Assembly: GCA_003952965.2 (NCBI GenBank) | Contig: CM025853.1 | Location: forward strand, 8,838,541 to 8,902,540 | Direction of reading: 5' to 3' | DNA from: Morella rubra | Taxonomy: Eukaryota; Streptophyta; Magnoliopsida; Fagales; Myricaceae | Length of the DNA stretch: 64,000 nt | Part shown: positions 48,601 through 60,194 of the stretch, piece after piece | Position numbering within the stretch: the first letter of the stretch is position 1 | How the letters are laid out: every line of letters starts with the position of its first letter | Notes under the pieces: model-generated | Database searches by the model: none | Told to the model about the DNA's origin: nothing | The model's input: the letters and a program-made list of their open reading frames with translations, nothing else | Position numbers and translations under genes: made by a program

Positions 48601-49660
48601 TGAAGCGGACATCATTCAATCCAACACCAAATAAATTCATCATTTCCTGTACACGGGAGTCTATTCCAACAAGTTTCTCATAGGTAACTGAAAATCTATG
48701 ATTCAATTGATTAAATATAGTTTCACTGATTTTTTGAATCACTATTGATTCGTGCCTGCAAAAAAAGATACATTGACCAATTTTGATGAGACAGTGATAG
48801 TCATAAAAATTTATTTCTTTAGAGAAGTGTATAATTAATTCATTAACCAAAAAAAGATAAAATGGTTAGCAACAAAAAATGTTTAGCTTTGTCCAGTAGA
48901 GAATAAAAATACTAAATGTTAAATAAAGTTTTCATTCTACATATAATTTCACAAAAGATAATAAAAAAATTATCAAAACTTCTTTTCTTGAAACCTTAAA
49001 AATTTTAAAAAGCTTAGTAATCCAACATCGCCTTATTTACTCAAGCACAAATAAAAGGACTAAATGTTACCAATCTTGTACATGCCATCCGGAGATATTA
49101 GCCACTTGTGTCAAAGCATCCCTCCAAGTTTGTATCTGCTCCATGTCAACTTCTGGGTCTTTTTCATGCTTATCAAAAGCTTGTGCAAATGTATCCGTTT
49201 GTTTTCTTACAGCAGATGGTTGCACGTGGTAGAAAACAGGCAAAATTGTTTCCTTCTCTCTCATGCATTTTATGATCTCGACAAGTTCAGTCAAGCACCA
49301 TTTCGAAGAAGCATAGTTCTGTGAAACAACAACTATTGCATATATGGCTTCTTGTATTGCTTTCAAGAGTCCTGGACCAATACATTTTCCTCGCTGGAGT
49401 TTTTCTTCATCCCTAAAGGTGAGGATCCCTTTTCGTTGCAAAGTAGCATACAGATGGTCCGTAAAACCCTTACGGGTGTCTTCGCCGTAGAAACTGAGGA
49501 AAACTTCGTACTGCCATCAATCTGTTGAAGGGGAAGAAGATAACGAAGTCTTTTTTCTTTTTTTCCCCTCTTTCAAAGAAGATGGACATGCAATTAGTCT
49601 TCCTTTTCCCGCTTTTCCTAAACAAGATGAAGATGCTCTTTGAGTTTCCATGGATTCCAT
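45630..49660 (-). pseudogene. TNL1: TIR-NB-LRR-C-JID immune receptor gene
   Basis: Five exons on the minus strand: 49,660-49,071 (TIR), 48,755-47,660 (NB-ARC), 47,548-47,219, 47,121-46,319 (LRR) and 46,241-45,630 (C-JID), about 1,140 codons, a normal TNL size. Visible motifs are QYEVFLSFYGEDTRK and KWCLTELVEI (with the NADase Glu) in the TIR, GMCGVGKTT P-loop, [24 protein letters not shown] and IMHDLL. The C-JID is well preserved (FVVYESHKQE, YHFLSGHDFEKAGDGG). TNLs sense pathogen effectors and signal through TIR NADase activity. The reading frame is broken by about seven lesions, including TGA before WQYEVF, single-base indels after LLKSHGGK and in DGLKDSKKN, a stop after KEPGLRS, a missing base after LLLDGTA, and a frameshift near SLDPS. 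Few are shared with TNL2. Confidence 0.85.
46289..46316 (+). repeat. GA microsatellite in TNL1 intron 4
   Basis: An imperfect run of GA dinucleotides adjoins the exon 4 donor site. The homologous intron of TNL2 has a longer run at 56,499-56,534. Confidence 0.85.
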
Positions 49661-50239
49661 CGGAGACTTACAAGCCTGATTAACGCCGCAAGTATAGTTT
49701 GCAGACTTCGAGAATGGGAAGTAGGGAAGAACACCAAAAGGGGTTAGTTATACAAATATGCAAGCAATTCCCCCCTGCTTTAATTTCCGCGTGGTGGAAA
49801 AGTGGGCAAGGAACTTCCAGGTGGCCGGATGGAAGCATCAACCCTCGACCAGGAATCTCGTCTGAAATGGATGGTGTTTGTCTCAGATTCGTTCAGCATC
49901 AGGTGCTAAAACTTTATGCTTTGGTTATTTGAACAGGGGCTTTAGTCTGATACTCCTACTGTTTGTTCAAAGAAGAAAAAAGAAACAAAAAGATGGCATT
50001 TTCTTTTAATTCGGCTTTATTTCCTTTTTCTTTTGGTGTTCTAAAGTAAAGTTGGGTTGAGTTTAATAGTCATATTTGGTTTTAGCAATCATGCACGTTT
50101 CAAGTTTCAAGTGATCCTTGTTTTTGCTTCATGGCCATCTTTCAAGAGAAAAAAATGCTTAATGCAACGGTTGGAAAGCTTGTTGCTCAACTTCATCCAT
50201 GTTTATTATTTATGAATTATGAGAAGTCTTTTCCTAATG

Positions 50240-50520
50240 TTTTCTTCTACCTCTTCCTTTCAAATTTCCTCCCAACTATTTTATTTAAATTAAATGGTGA
50301 AAACCAATTATCTCTTAACAATTACTCCTAAATATTCGGTGCAGAGCCCACTAGAAGAGTAGTGGGAACCGTACAAAAAGAATGAAAAAAGCCGTAGAGA
50401 CGCGTTCCCAGCCCTTTTGACCATTAAACACTCGCTTTTTTGTTTTTTCGACCGAGCTGTATCAAAAGCCTGTTCACAAATATCATCTTCTAACTGGTAA
50501 CTATTGCAATAATTGATAAT
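50240..50520 (-). repeat. Inverted copy of the 61.0 kb repeat
   Basis: The reverse complement of this stretch matches about 61,000-61,250 and, for its upper half, 60,215-60,370. Shared words include CCATTTAATTTAAATAAAAT, TAATTGTTAA, CATTCTTTTTGT and GGGCTCTGCAC. It borders the 5' flank of TNL1. The repeat therefore occurs next to both TNL units but in opposite orientation, suggesting an inversion or separate insertions. Confidence 0.65.
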
Positions 50521-50529
50521 AGAAGTGGT

Positions 50530-50970
50530 TGCAAAAGCTTGTATAGGTGAGCAAAAGGGAGAGGGCCAAGAAAATGAAAACGGAATTCAAGGAAAGATTG
50601 ATATAACTGTTTTCAGTCAAGTCAAGTGGAATCCTCTTGTTTATAAAATTATGAAAACGAGATCCACGCAAGGAAACTTGTAGGTGAGGGAAAAAGTAAC
50701 TCAGAAAAGAGAAAATAGAGGGAGGGAGGGAGGGAAGGAGTCTTGGATTATGATCTTCTACATAAACAGACACAATATATAGATGTTACACTATTTAATA
50801 TTGTATGTATAAAATCCATAAACCTTATAAAGAAGTTTACCTATAATTATGTCTATTTCTCTTCGAATTATATGGTGAAATTTATACAGAGAATTACATA
50901 GAGATTTTGATCTAGAATTTTGACCGTCATTGTGGGTCAACCACAGTTATTGTTGCTTGGTACTTTAATG
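50530..50970. other. Intergenic, no feature recognised
   Basis: Nothing is supported here beyond a short GGGA repeat near 50,720-50,738. Open frames on the minus strand have no recognisable domain. Confidence 0.5.
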
Positions 50971-50989
50971 TTGCTCCATCAATAGTAAT

Positions 50990-51745
50990 TTGCTCTCAAA
51001 AAAAAAAAACATAACTCTCCTATAGTTTGGGATTCCAACCCATGTCGAGGTCCATTTGGCAGTCGGTACAGTGAGTCAACTTGGGTTTTTTTTTCCACCA
51101 CATGGAACGTGCTGATGCAAACGAAGATAATGTAAGTGCCATTTGGGCCGGCGCCCATCACAAGCTTGAAGATTGAAAGCCCACGGGAAACAGGCATCTG
51201 CAATATTTGCATATATGGTATCCATCTCTCCTTCGGAATAAAGCCATACACATATTGTGACGCTCAAATATTTCAAATAAAGATTTTCCATTCCACGACA
51301 CTTGGGTAAGGATTTGTAGCTTTAGTAACAATCTTAGAATCACCCTCCAGCACAACATCACGAAATCCTCGTATCTATGCTTACAAGTTCCAACACTCCA
51401 AACTTTGCTGCTTCGGTCTCTGCTTGTACAGGTTTCAGCCTCTCCATCTTGACCGCCGCAGCTCCAAGAAAAGTTCCATTGGTATCCCAAAGTATGGCCG
51501 ACCCCACAGAAAAAGAGTCCCTTTGCATGGCTTTGCACAGTTTATCTTTGCACAATTCTTTCTCGAATGGCATAGCCCGCATAACAAAGTCTTCCTCTTC
51601 CATCAAACGTACACGTTCAGCAATTTTGGATTTTGTTGGCAGAAGATCCCACACTACTTCCCACAACAGTAATAGTTTGAGACGTTTATGGATTCGCAAC
51701 CTCCATAAATATTTCCACTTCCATAATGCCATTTGGTTCATATCT
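50990..51745 (-). pseudogene. LINE fragment: zf-RVT and RNase H-like remains
   Basis: On the minus strand, from 51,741, the translation gives KWKYLWRLRIHKRLKLLL and VVWDLLPTKSKIAERVRLM, the zinc-binding region that follows reverse transcriptase in plant LINEs. It then passes directly to SFSVGSAILWDTNGTFLGAA and VQAETEAAKFGVLELV, the start of an RVT_3 RNase H-like domain, and, in another frame, to VVLEGDSKIVTKA. The segment that normally separates these two domains is mostly missing, so this is an internally deleted relic with at least two frame breaks. It is not related in sequence to the 44,520 fragment beyond the domain family. Confidence 0.65.
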
Positions 51746-51759
51746 TCGTTTCACCAACT

Positions 51760-53215
51760 CATCGTACATGGACTTTTATGTAAACTCCTTGGCTCCTTCA
51801 TGTATCTAAATAAACGATTCAATTACAATGTCGATGTCAATAACATATGAAGTTTTTATGTAATCATCGTTACAAATTAGGATGTTATGGCTACTCTTAA
51901 AATGATCCAACAATCACAACTTCCTAACATCAAAATTATTACAACTTCATTTGATCTACAAATACTCTAAATGTCAATCTTTCTATAAATATAAAATTAC
52001 AACATAATCTCTGTTTCCCCATCAAATCATTACTTTTCAATATAATAAATATAAAAAATTCATTCAAACCATCTCTCTCTTCACTTTTTTACCAATTTCA
52101 ATACTTTAAAATTTTAACACTCAAACACAGCCTAGGATGTTATGCCTACTCCTAAAATATTTCGTTAACCACAACTTCAATGACAATATTGAGAGTGTAT
52201 AAAACCTTATGATCCCTAAAAATATCATTGCCAATAATCTTGATGAAGTTTAGTAATATAATTATTTTAATTCAGATCACCCGAGTAGGTCAGATCTGGT
52301 CCAAGATGGACCGGGATGATCAACACGTGGACCCTTCTCCATATGGACTACACAACCCAAATACAAAACAAATGGGTTCAGTTAAATAGATTAGATCAAG
52401 TCCAAAACTTTGTGAGCAAGCCACTAAATTTTATGATTTAATCACAACTTAGATGCCAATAAACTAAATGAAGTAAAACACGTTATGTGATTATCTGTTT
52501 GATTTGAAATGTTGAGGCTATTCCTAAGAAAATTTTTATAGTCACGAATTCTTGGCATAAAAAATAACTTTATTATGATCCACAATCATGTCAAAAAAAC
52601 AAACAAACAAATCTAGAAAAAAAAAATAGTTTTTTTCCAAAAAAATAATAATATTTTATTTTTTCAAGTCAACCGGTGTCCGCTGAATTTGGGCACAAGA
52701 CCCACCAATATAGAGTCAAAGCATGACTCAAAAAGACCAAAAATTAGACTAAGCCTTATGAAGTTCATAATATGAACAAACAGATTATTTCGAGTTTCCA
52801 TCCATTCGGACTTATATCCAGTCCAAATATTTTACGAGGCCAACCTCCATTTTTAAAAAGGTGAAAAATTGGGCTCAAACCAATCCAAAGACAAAACAAC
52901 CCAAATCTCTACAATTAAACATAATTTGGACTTGGGTTTTCAAAATTTGTAAAATCAGCCCACACTCAATCCTTTAGAATATCGGTTGCAAACCTTACCA
53001 GATTTGTCTCTTCACTGACCCGACTCCTCAATAATCCTCACGTCCCAAAACAGCTGCCAACCACCGCCTCATTTCTGGCGACGTCCGACACTACTCCTAC
53101 ACCGGCAAAGCCAAATCTGGCGTCCTTATTCCCAATTCTTTCTGTTTTCCTTTTGCTTTATTAATGAGCGGTATGTGGAGAAATCCGGTCTCCTCCACAG
53201 CGGCTGCAAGAGGAG
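51760..53215. other. AT-rich intergenic region with repeated phrases
   Basis: A phrase like AGGATGTTATGGCTACTC-TAAAAT recurs at about 51,880 and 52,134, with a weaker one at about 52,508, each followed by CACAACTTC or CACGAATTC. This suggests remains of one dispersed element. A GC-richer patch at 53,040-53,210 has an open reading frame with GDVRHYSYTGKAKSGVLIP but I do not recognise it. Confidence 0.4.

Positions 53216-53216
<1 letters not shown>

Positions 53217-53247
<31 letters not shown>
53217..53247 (+). repeat. CT microsatellite
   Basis: About 15 CT dinucleotides in a nearly uninterrupted run. Confidence 0.9.
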
Positions 53248-53329
53248 ATTTTGTGACCGAACAACAATGAAAATAAGCAAAGATAAAACAAAACAACGGT
53301 GCTGCATATGAATATTTTATTAAATCTTT

Positions 53330-54801
53330 GGAAATTTTGATTTTTAGTCATTAAATTTTACACTCTTTTTATTTTTAAGTCATGTCATTTTGAAGTTTAA
53401 ATTTTAGTCTTTGAGTTTATTATCTTCAAAATTTGGCCTTCTATCACCCTTCAATTTATGTTTGAGTAATAAGATTTTAGAATGACTAAAATTTTGAGTT
53501 TGTAAGTGAAGAAAGAGAATAAAAAAATTGATAAAAAAAAAAGTAAAAATATTTATGTAATACAGTGAAAAAAATTTACCAGAGTTAGTGAAAAAATAAG
53601 AATAGAAAAATTTTGATACTGATTATAAAATTTTAAAAAGTAAAAATTTTGATTATCGAACCTAATATTAGTTCCTTACGGTGCCACTTGCTTCTCATTT
53701 ATCCATGTTAGCTCCATCTCTGCGTCCAAATGCTCAAAACGACATCCCATTTTTAACTCATCACCCCTCCGTTGGTTCCCTTACCGACGGAAATCGTTGC
53801 CACGTCATCTTCTCATTTATCCACATCAGCTCAATCTCTGCTTCCAAATGCTCGAAACGACACCCCTTTCTTCCCTTCCCCGAATTCCCCAAAACTCCAC
53901 CGCACGAAATGTGAGCGCATTTGTAATTTTTTAACCTAACTGGAATTTTTGGAGCCCGACAGTCGACAGAACCCCTCTTCCATTAACAACGAAGAAGGTA
54001 AATATTGCCTATTTTCTCTCTCTTTTGGCCCCTCCCTCTCTCCCTTCTAGCTAGGGTTTTTCTTTTGTGTGTTTTAGTTTACGAGTCCCAGCAGCTTATC
54101 CTTTTGGTTCAGCTTTTCCCCTCAGTTGCTTCCACCTCAAGATCTTGTCCGACTCTGATCAGAAATCAAGCGGAAAATTTCCAAAAAAAAAGGGGAAAGA
54201 AAAAATACCACAGAATTTTCTGGGTAAAGCAGCGAGGGATTCGTATAATAGTTCTCCTAGTTTCAAATAGTGCCATGAGCCTTGAATTTTAGTCCATTCT
54301 CCAAGGTCTTTGGAAAAGAAACGGAGCAAAACAGAGGAGTGTTTCATGGATTCAAATTCCCCGCACAGTTATCAGCAACAGAATCACCAACAAGAATAAA
54401 AAAAAAAAAAAATTTAACGTTTAAGACGATTCAGCTCGAATCTCAAACTCGAGGCTTCAAATCTGGACAAGATTTTCGGTAATGGAAGATGAGTTCTGTC
54501 GGGCTCAAAGGGTCTTCAACACTTGGGATAACAAATTGCAAGTGTGTTCTGTGTTCATGCGTTTTGGGGATTTCGATTGAATGAGCTAGTCTGTAGTTTT
54601 GGGCATTTGGACGCATGGATGGAGCTGACGTGGATAAATGAGGCAGAGGTGGAGTGAGAAGTTGACGTGGCAACGGTTTCCCTAACGGAAGGACCAAATT
54701 TTGAAAAGATAGTAAATCCAAGAACTAAAAATTTGAAGCTCAAAATGACATGATTAAAGATGAAAAGGGTCCAAAATTCAGTGACTAAAAATTAAAATTC
54801 C
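53330..54801. mobile_element. Non-autonomous element with long terminal inverted repeats
   Basis: The left end (GGAAATTTTGATTTTTAGTC at 53,330) and the right end (ending GACTAAAAATTAAAATTCC at 54,801) are inverted copies. The match continues inward through AAGTCATGTCATTTTGA, CAAAATTTGG and a TCATTTATCCACGTCAGCTCC block with TGCGTCCAAATGC. The left end has an extra 220-base insertion (about 53,455-53,675) and a second partial copy of the inner block (53,808-53,885). Long inverted repeats and no transposase suggest a Mutator-like non-autonomous element. The interior (53,900-54,480) has a pyrimidine-rich stretch followed by AGCTAGGGTTTTTC, which looks like the 5' end of a host transcript and may be captured. 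No coding region was recognised. Confidence 0.7.
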
Positions 54802-54809
54802 TTATTTTT

Positions 54810-55100
54810 GTTAGCATATATATTTGCAGTTTCCTTTCCGGTTTGTCATTTTATATTAATTTTGTTCCCCCTTTTTGTTACCCAGTTGGTCAGTAAGATT
54901 CAAGTATAAACTTAGACCTTTACACATTGTCATTCATTGTCATTTGTTGCTTCATTTGGCTTGAAGGGATCACAACAGAGCTTCCTTTCCCTTTGAGAGA
55001 GAGAGAGAAACTTCCTTTTTCTTTTATTGCAGAAACATACATAAATAAACTCAAATAGATGCAATATAGCTGGATCAAACCTTCGAAACCAGGAAATTCT
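54810..55100. other. Intergenic, GA tract only
   Basis: A short GA run lies at 54,996-55,009. Nothing else is recognised between the inverted-repeat element and the start of duplication unit B. Confidence 0.5.
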
Positions 55101-55419
55101 AAGGCTTCATGTCCCTCTTTTCTGTCTCTGCCTCTTTTTCTCCGTTCTTTTAAGCTTTCTATGTTCTCATTAAACATAGCCTACATAGGCCTGACCAACT
55201 GTCTACTTCAGATTATAATTGTATACTTGAACGCAACTTCATTAGAAATCAATCTTTCTTTAATTTCTTAATGAATCCGAAAACAAAATAAGTCCCAAAA
55301 GGCGAGTTAAAATTGAGGTTCCGATCCAAAAGACAGACAACCAGTGATTATAACGCAACAAGGTTACAAGAACAAGACCAACCCCTTCAAAATGTCACTG
55401 TTTGAGTTCTAAATTAACA

Positions 55420-55755
55420 GCAGGAAACTTACCGCTTGCAAAAAAAATTCTACCAGTTAGATTGAATACTTTGAAAGCAAAAAATCCAACACAAAAGCTA
55501 ACACATTTTACATAAACTCAAACAACATTTCACACAAACTCCAATACTTTTTTCAGAAAAAGAAATTCTATCAAATATTCTCTATACACACTTTTTTACA
55601 AACTCCAATAAAAAAAAAATAAATATCTTTAAAAAAAATTCACTAACTTTTACACAAAAAAACATCCATAAAGCTCCAATTTACATAAATTTTCGCACCA
55701 CTATAAAAAAAAATCCTAAAAAATTCTAGAATTTTTTTCTTTTTTTTTTGCAAAC
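55420..55755. mobile_element. Small AT-rich insertion downstream of TNL2
   Basis: Unit B has this extra segment between AAATTAACA and TAACATCAT, where unit A is continuous at about 45,520. The ends are inverted (CTTGCAAAAAAAATTCTA on the left; AGAATTTTTT and a T run then TGCAAAC on the right). The interior repeats CACAAACTCCAATAC-type phrases like those at 25,850-26,320. It looks like a MITE that inserted after the TNL duplication. Confidence 0.55.
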
Positions 55756-55829
55756 TAACATCATCTTATAACATTCAACCATTCTCTTTGGTGCCCAATT
55801 GTGTAAGAGTAAACCACGTGAATCGACCA

Positions 55830-58800
55830 TTACATTTCTTTAATAGCCAGAGAATTAGGGAGAGGTAACATACCATCACCAGAATTTTCGAAATCATGAC
55901 CAGAAAGAAAACGATAATATGCCCGGTGCCAACCCCTGCGCCACAGCATTAGAGAACTCTAAAGCATCACCCTTCGTATAACAGACGTGCCCCACACTCT
56001 TTCACCTCCACGATTGAGCTGTCTGTCGATGGATCCAGGGAGTCCACTGCAATTGAGGCCCTAATGTAGCTCCATCCCTCCCAATTGTTCGACTGTTCCA
56101 AAAACCACTCTACTGGTATAAACGCCCAGAATCCGATTGGCCCAACAGAAGCGACGTCAGGGGTTTGAAGTAGTAAGAAATCTCCTAGACGACCTTCGTC
56201 GGTCTCAATATCACAAGCAAATGATTGATAGATGAGATTTCCCGATTCAAGAATCCAGGAATTCCCATCCTCCTGCTTATGGGATTCATAAACAACGAAC
56301 AAAGCACAACCAATCCACTTCCTATTACCATCCAAATTTTGATGCATCTCAAGTGTTACAGAGGAGCCACTGCTCCTAGTGGTGAACCAGTCGGGCATTC
56401 CATGTGCCACAGCAGAGCCAAGTATTCGTTCGTGACCCCTACTTTTTCCCTGTAAAAAAGAAAAAAAAGAAAACAAAGAAAATGTACTCATGTTTTAGAG
56501 AGAGAGATAGAGAAAAGAGAGAGAGAGAGAGACTCACTTCAAAGCCTTCATGCTCGTCTATAAAACGTTCTAGCTCCAAGTACACCATACACCGTGTCGT
56601 TTGTTGTCACAGTAATTGATACAACAGGCATCTAAATATATGCTGCGACCAAAAGTTGAAATATGATACATTGATGGGCTCTGAGCTTCTTTTTGACAAG
56701 GAGACATCGGAGAAGCCCAAATCCCCTGAATCTGTGGAAACTCCTTATATCCCCTAACTACTATTCTTTTGATGTTCTTTGGAAATAGGCTGGGGGATGG
56801 TAATTGTGCTATAGCAGTTCCCTCTGCCTCAAAATCCTGCAGACATTCCATATTACTGAGGTCTGGAAATTTCTCAAGTCTTTTGCAACCCGATACATAC
56901 AGAACACGAAGAGATGATAGACCGCAAATAACACTTGGAAGAACCGAGAGGTTTTTGCAGTATTTAAAGTCAACTCGGAAAGCCGAGATAAACTCTTTAA
57001 TGAAGCTGGTAATTCTTTTATTGCAGTCCCGTCCAACAAAAGATGCTCCAAAGATGTCATGTTTCCCACAATATCTGGAAACTTCTTAAATCGTGAACAA
57101 TAGCGAAGATTAATCACTTTAACAGATTCCAAGTTTATCTCCTCTGGAAGGCTTTCAAGACTTTTGCAATCGCCTAGAATCAATTCTTTAAGCCGTTTGT
57201 GAACTCCAATATCTGGATGGACCTTCGTCAAATTTTTGCAACCTTCAAGATTTAGTCTCTCAAGATTTGGAGCTCCACTTAAGTCTGGTATCTCTATTAA
57301 GTGTTCAGACCATCTCAAGTCAATGCCTTTCAAATTGCTTAAACTCTGTTACATACAAATAAATAATCGACCAAAGTTAAGAACAAAGGAACTAATGTAG
57401 AAAAAAAAGGAAGAGAAGAAGAAGCCTACCTTAGTTCCCTCCCACAATTTTCTGATGCTGCTGTACTGCATGCTGAGTTTAATAAGATTATCTAGTTGGA
57501 GATTGGTCGGCAAGTTTCCCAAAGGATATCCACACAATTCCATGATGCGTAATTGATTGGTTGACAAGGACTTTAAAGGATCTCCTAGTTTCCATTGTCC
57601 TTAACATGTCATAAACTTCAGAAAAGTTTCTTACCACACTTATGGTTCCAATCTTAAGAATTCTCAATTTTGTCATCCTTGAGAAGCCTTCAACACTCAA
57701 TCGTTCCTCTTTCAGAAGAGGTAAGTTTAAGACTATACCTTCAACCGCATCTGTTCCCTGGTAACCAAGAACAATAATAGCTTGAGTGATGCAGTGGAAA
57801 TATCTGACAAATATTTAATCAAAACAATTAATATAAAAATATACTTCTCAACTAATGATCCACTTACAGTATTATTTTTCAAAATGTGAAGGACATCATC
57901 CCAACACCATAATCGACTACGTAGGCCAGGTTCTTTAGGGGATTCACGATGAACTATATCTTGACCCATTTTTCGTAGCAAATCATGCATAATCAATCTT
58001 CCACGTGAGATGGATACAAGAGATTTCTCCTCGAGAACACTAATGTTGATGCCTGGATAGTAACCAAAACTTTCTAGTATATCGTACAATATGTTATCCA
58101 ATACCTCTCCATGGAAGAAACATGCAATATCCAAAAATAAATTTTTTTGCGAGTCCTTTAGCCCATCAAAACTTATTTGAAGAATATCTAAAATTCTCCT
58201 ATTAGGATTTGCTTGTAGTTCATCCCAGGCACTTTTCCATGCATCTTTCGTTCTACCAAACAAAAAGGAACCCAAAATTTTAAGAGCTAAAGGAAGGCCC
58301 TGAGCATAATCCACGAAGCCCTTAGACATATCCAGTAGTTTTCTTCAGGATAAGGTTGTTTGAAGGCTGACAAGCTAAAAAGTTGTAAAGCTTCATTATG
58401 ATTCAACCCTTTAACCTCATAAAGATATATATCTTTCCCCCCATGACTCTTCAACAAATGAGTATCTCTGCTTGTAAAAATAATTCTACTTCCTGGACCA
58501 AACCAATCACGGCCTCCTGCTAATGCTTCTAGCTGGTCTTCACTATCCACATCATCAAGGACAATAAACACCCTTCTATTACGAAGTCTATTCCAGATAA
58601 TTTTGGTTCCTTGATGAACATTAAATATCTGTATTTCAGTCTCTAAGAATTTGAGAAAGAAGTTGTTTTTGCAGAGAAACTAGACCTGGATTTCCAATTG
58701 CTTCCCTAACCGAAGCAATAAAACATCTAGCTTCAAAATTGTTAGAAACTCTATCATAAATAACTTCTGACAGAGTTGTTTTACCAACTCCACCCATCCC

Positions 58801-59859
58801 ATGAATCCCTATGAAGCGGACATCATTCAATCCAACACCAAATATGTTCATCGTTTCTTTTACACGGGAGTCTATTCCGGCAAGTTTCCCGTAGGCAACT
58901 GAAAATCTATTATTCAATTGATTAAATATAGTTTCACTGATTTTTTGAATCATTATTGATTCGTGCCTGCAAAAAAAGATACAATGACCAATTTTGATGA
59001 GAGAGTCATATGGATTTATTTCTTTAAGAAGTGTATAATTAATTCATTAACCACAAAAAAGATAAAGTGGTTAACAATAAACAATGTTTAGCTTTGTCCA
59101 GTAGAGAATAAAAGACTAAATGTTAAATAAATTTTCATTTTACTCAATTTCACAAAAATTCGTGAAAAAGAAATTTTCAAAAATTCTTTTCTTGAAACCT
59201 TAAAAATTTTAAAATGCTTTGCTATCCAACATCACCTTATGTACGTAAGAAGAAAATAAAAAACTAAATGTTTACCAATCCTGTATGTGCCATCCGGAGA
59301 TATTGGCCACTTGTGTCAAAGCATCCCTCCAAGTCTGTATCTGCTTCATGTCAACCTCTGGGTCTTTTTCATGCTTATCAAAAGCTTGTGCAAATGAATC
59401 TGTTTGTTTTCTTACAGCGAGGGATCCACATGGTAGAAAACAGGCAAAATTGTTTCCTTCTCTCTCATGCATTTTACGATCTTGACAAGTTCAATCAGGC
59501 ACCATTTCGAAGAAGCATAGTTATGTGAGAGAACAACGATTGCATATATGGATTCTTGTATTGCTTTCAAGAGTCCTGGACCAATACATTTTCCTCGTTG
59601 GAGTTTTTCATCGTCCCTAAAAGTGAGGATGCCTTTCCGTTGCAAAGCAGCATATAGATGGTCCGTAAAACCCTTGCGGGTGTCTTCGCCGTAGAAACTG
59701 AGGAAAACTTCGTACTGCCATCTATTGTTGAAGGGGAAGAAGATGATGAAGTCTTTTTTCTTTTTTTCCCCTCTTTTGAAGTGGATAGGCAATTCGTCTT
59801 CCTTTTCCCGCTTTTCCTAAACAAGATGAAGATGCTCTTTGAGTTTCCATGGATTCCAT
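55830..59859 (-). pseudogene. TNL2: TIR-NB-LRR-C-JID immune receptor gene
   Basis: Five exons on the minus strand: 59,859-59,276 (TIR), 58,966-57,868 (NB-ARC), 57,757-57,430, 57,345-56,538 (LRR) and 56,449-55,830 (C-JID), with exon sizes within a few bases of TNL1. Motifs: WQYEVFLSFYGEDTRKGF and KWCLIELVKI in the TIR, GIHGMGGVGKTTLS P-loop, [34 protein letters not shown] and IMHDLLRKMGQD, LRRs with LERLNLEGCKNL, and C-JID with DWFTTRSSGSSVTLEM. The expected role is effector-triggered immune signalling from a cytosolic or nuclear receptor. About seven single-base disruptions interrupt the frame: just before WQYEVF, after FYHVDPS, after LLSQIL, after PEENYW, after RTMET, after LTLN in exon 4, and after RLLYEG plus an extra G at VAQG. 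The NB-ARC core is one open frame from AQGLPLAL to the exon end. Confidence 0.87.
56499..56534 (+). repeat. GA microsatellite in TNL2 intron 4
   Basis: Imperfect GA run, homologous in position to the one at 46,289-46,316 and longer, next to the exon 4 donor. Confidence 0.85.
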
Positions 59860-60194
59860 CGGAGACTTACAAGCCCGATTAAGGCCCAAGTATAGTTTGC
59901 AGACTTGGAGAATGGGAAGTAGGGAAGAACACCAAAAGGGGTTAGTTATACAAATATGCAAGCAATTCCCCCTTGCTTGTAATTTCCGCGTGGTGGAAAA
60001 GTGGGCAAGGAACTTCCAGGTGGCCGGATGTGGAAGCATCAACCCTCGACCAGGAAACTCGTCTGAAATGGACGGTGTTTGTCCCAGATCAGCATCAGGT
60101 GCTAAAACTTTATGCTTTGGTTATTTGAACAGGGGCTTTAGTCTAATTATATATGCTGCATATTGTGCTATATAGTCTCCTCTGCCTCTCTTCC

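Larger units (their letters stand above)
45310..50230. repeat. Tandem duplication unit A (TNL1 with flanks)
   Basis: The interval aligns in the same orientation with 55,110-60,190. The match begins downstream of the TNL stop (words TTAAACATAGCCTACATAGGC and CCCCTTCAAAATGTCACTG), includes all five exons and four introns, and continues through the 5' flank (GGGTTAGTTATACAAATATGC near 49,740 and near 59,938). The units are separated by about 4.9 kb of other sequence. Confidence 0.75.
55110..60190. repeat. Tandem duplication unit B (TNL2 with flanks)
   Basis: Direct-orientation partner of 45,310-50,230. It is longer mainly because of the insertion at 55,420-55,755 and an extra stretch near 55,205-55,300. 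Introns align as well as exons, so the duplication is fairly recent relative to the divergence of typical TNL paralogues. Confidence 0.75.

Noticed and set aside
53040-53210. GC-richer open frame before the CT microsatellite
   Set aside because: The translation includes GDVRHYSYTGKAKSG but no family was recognised and no exon borders were found.
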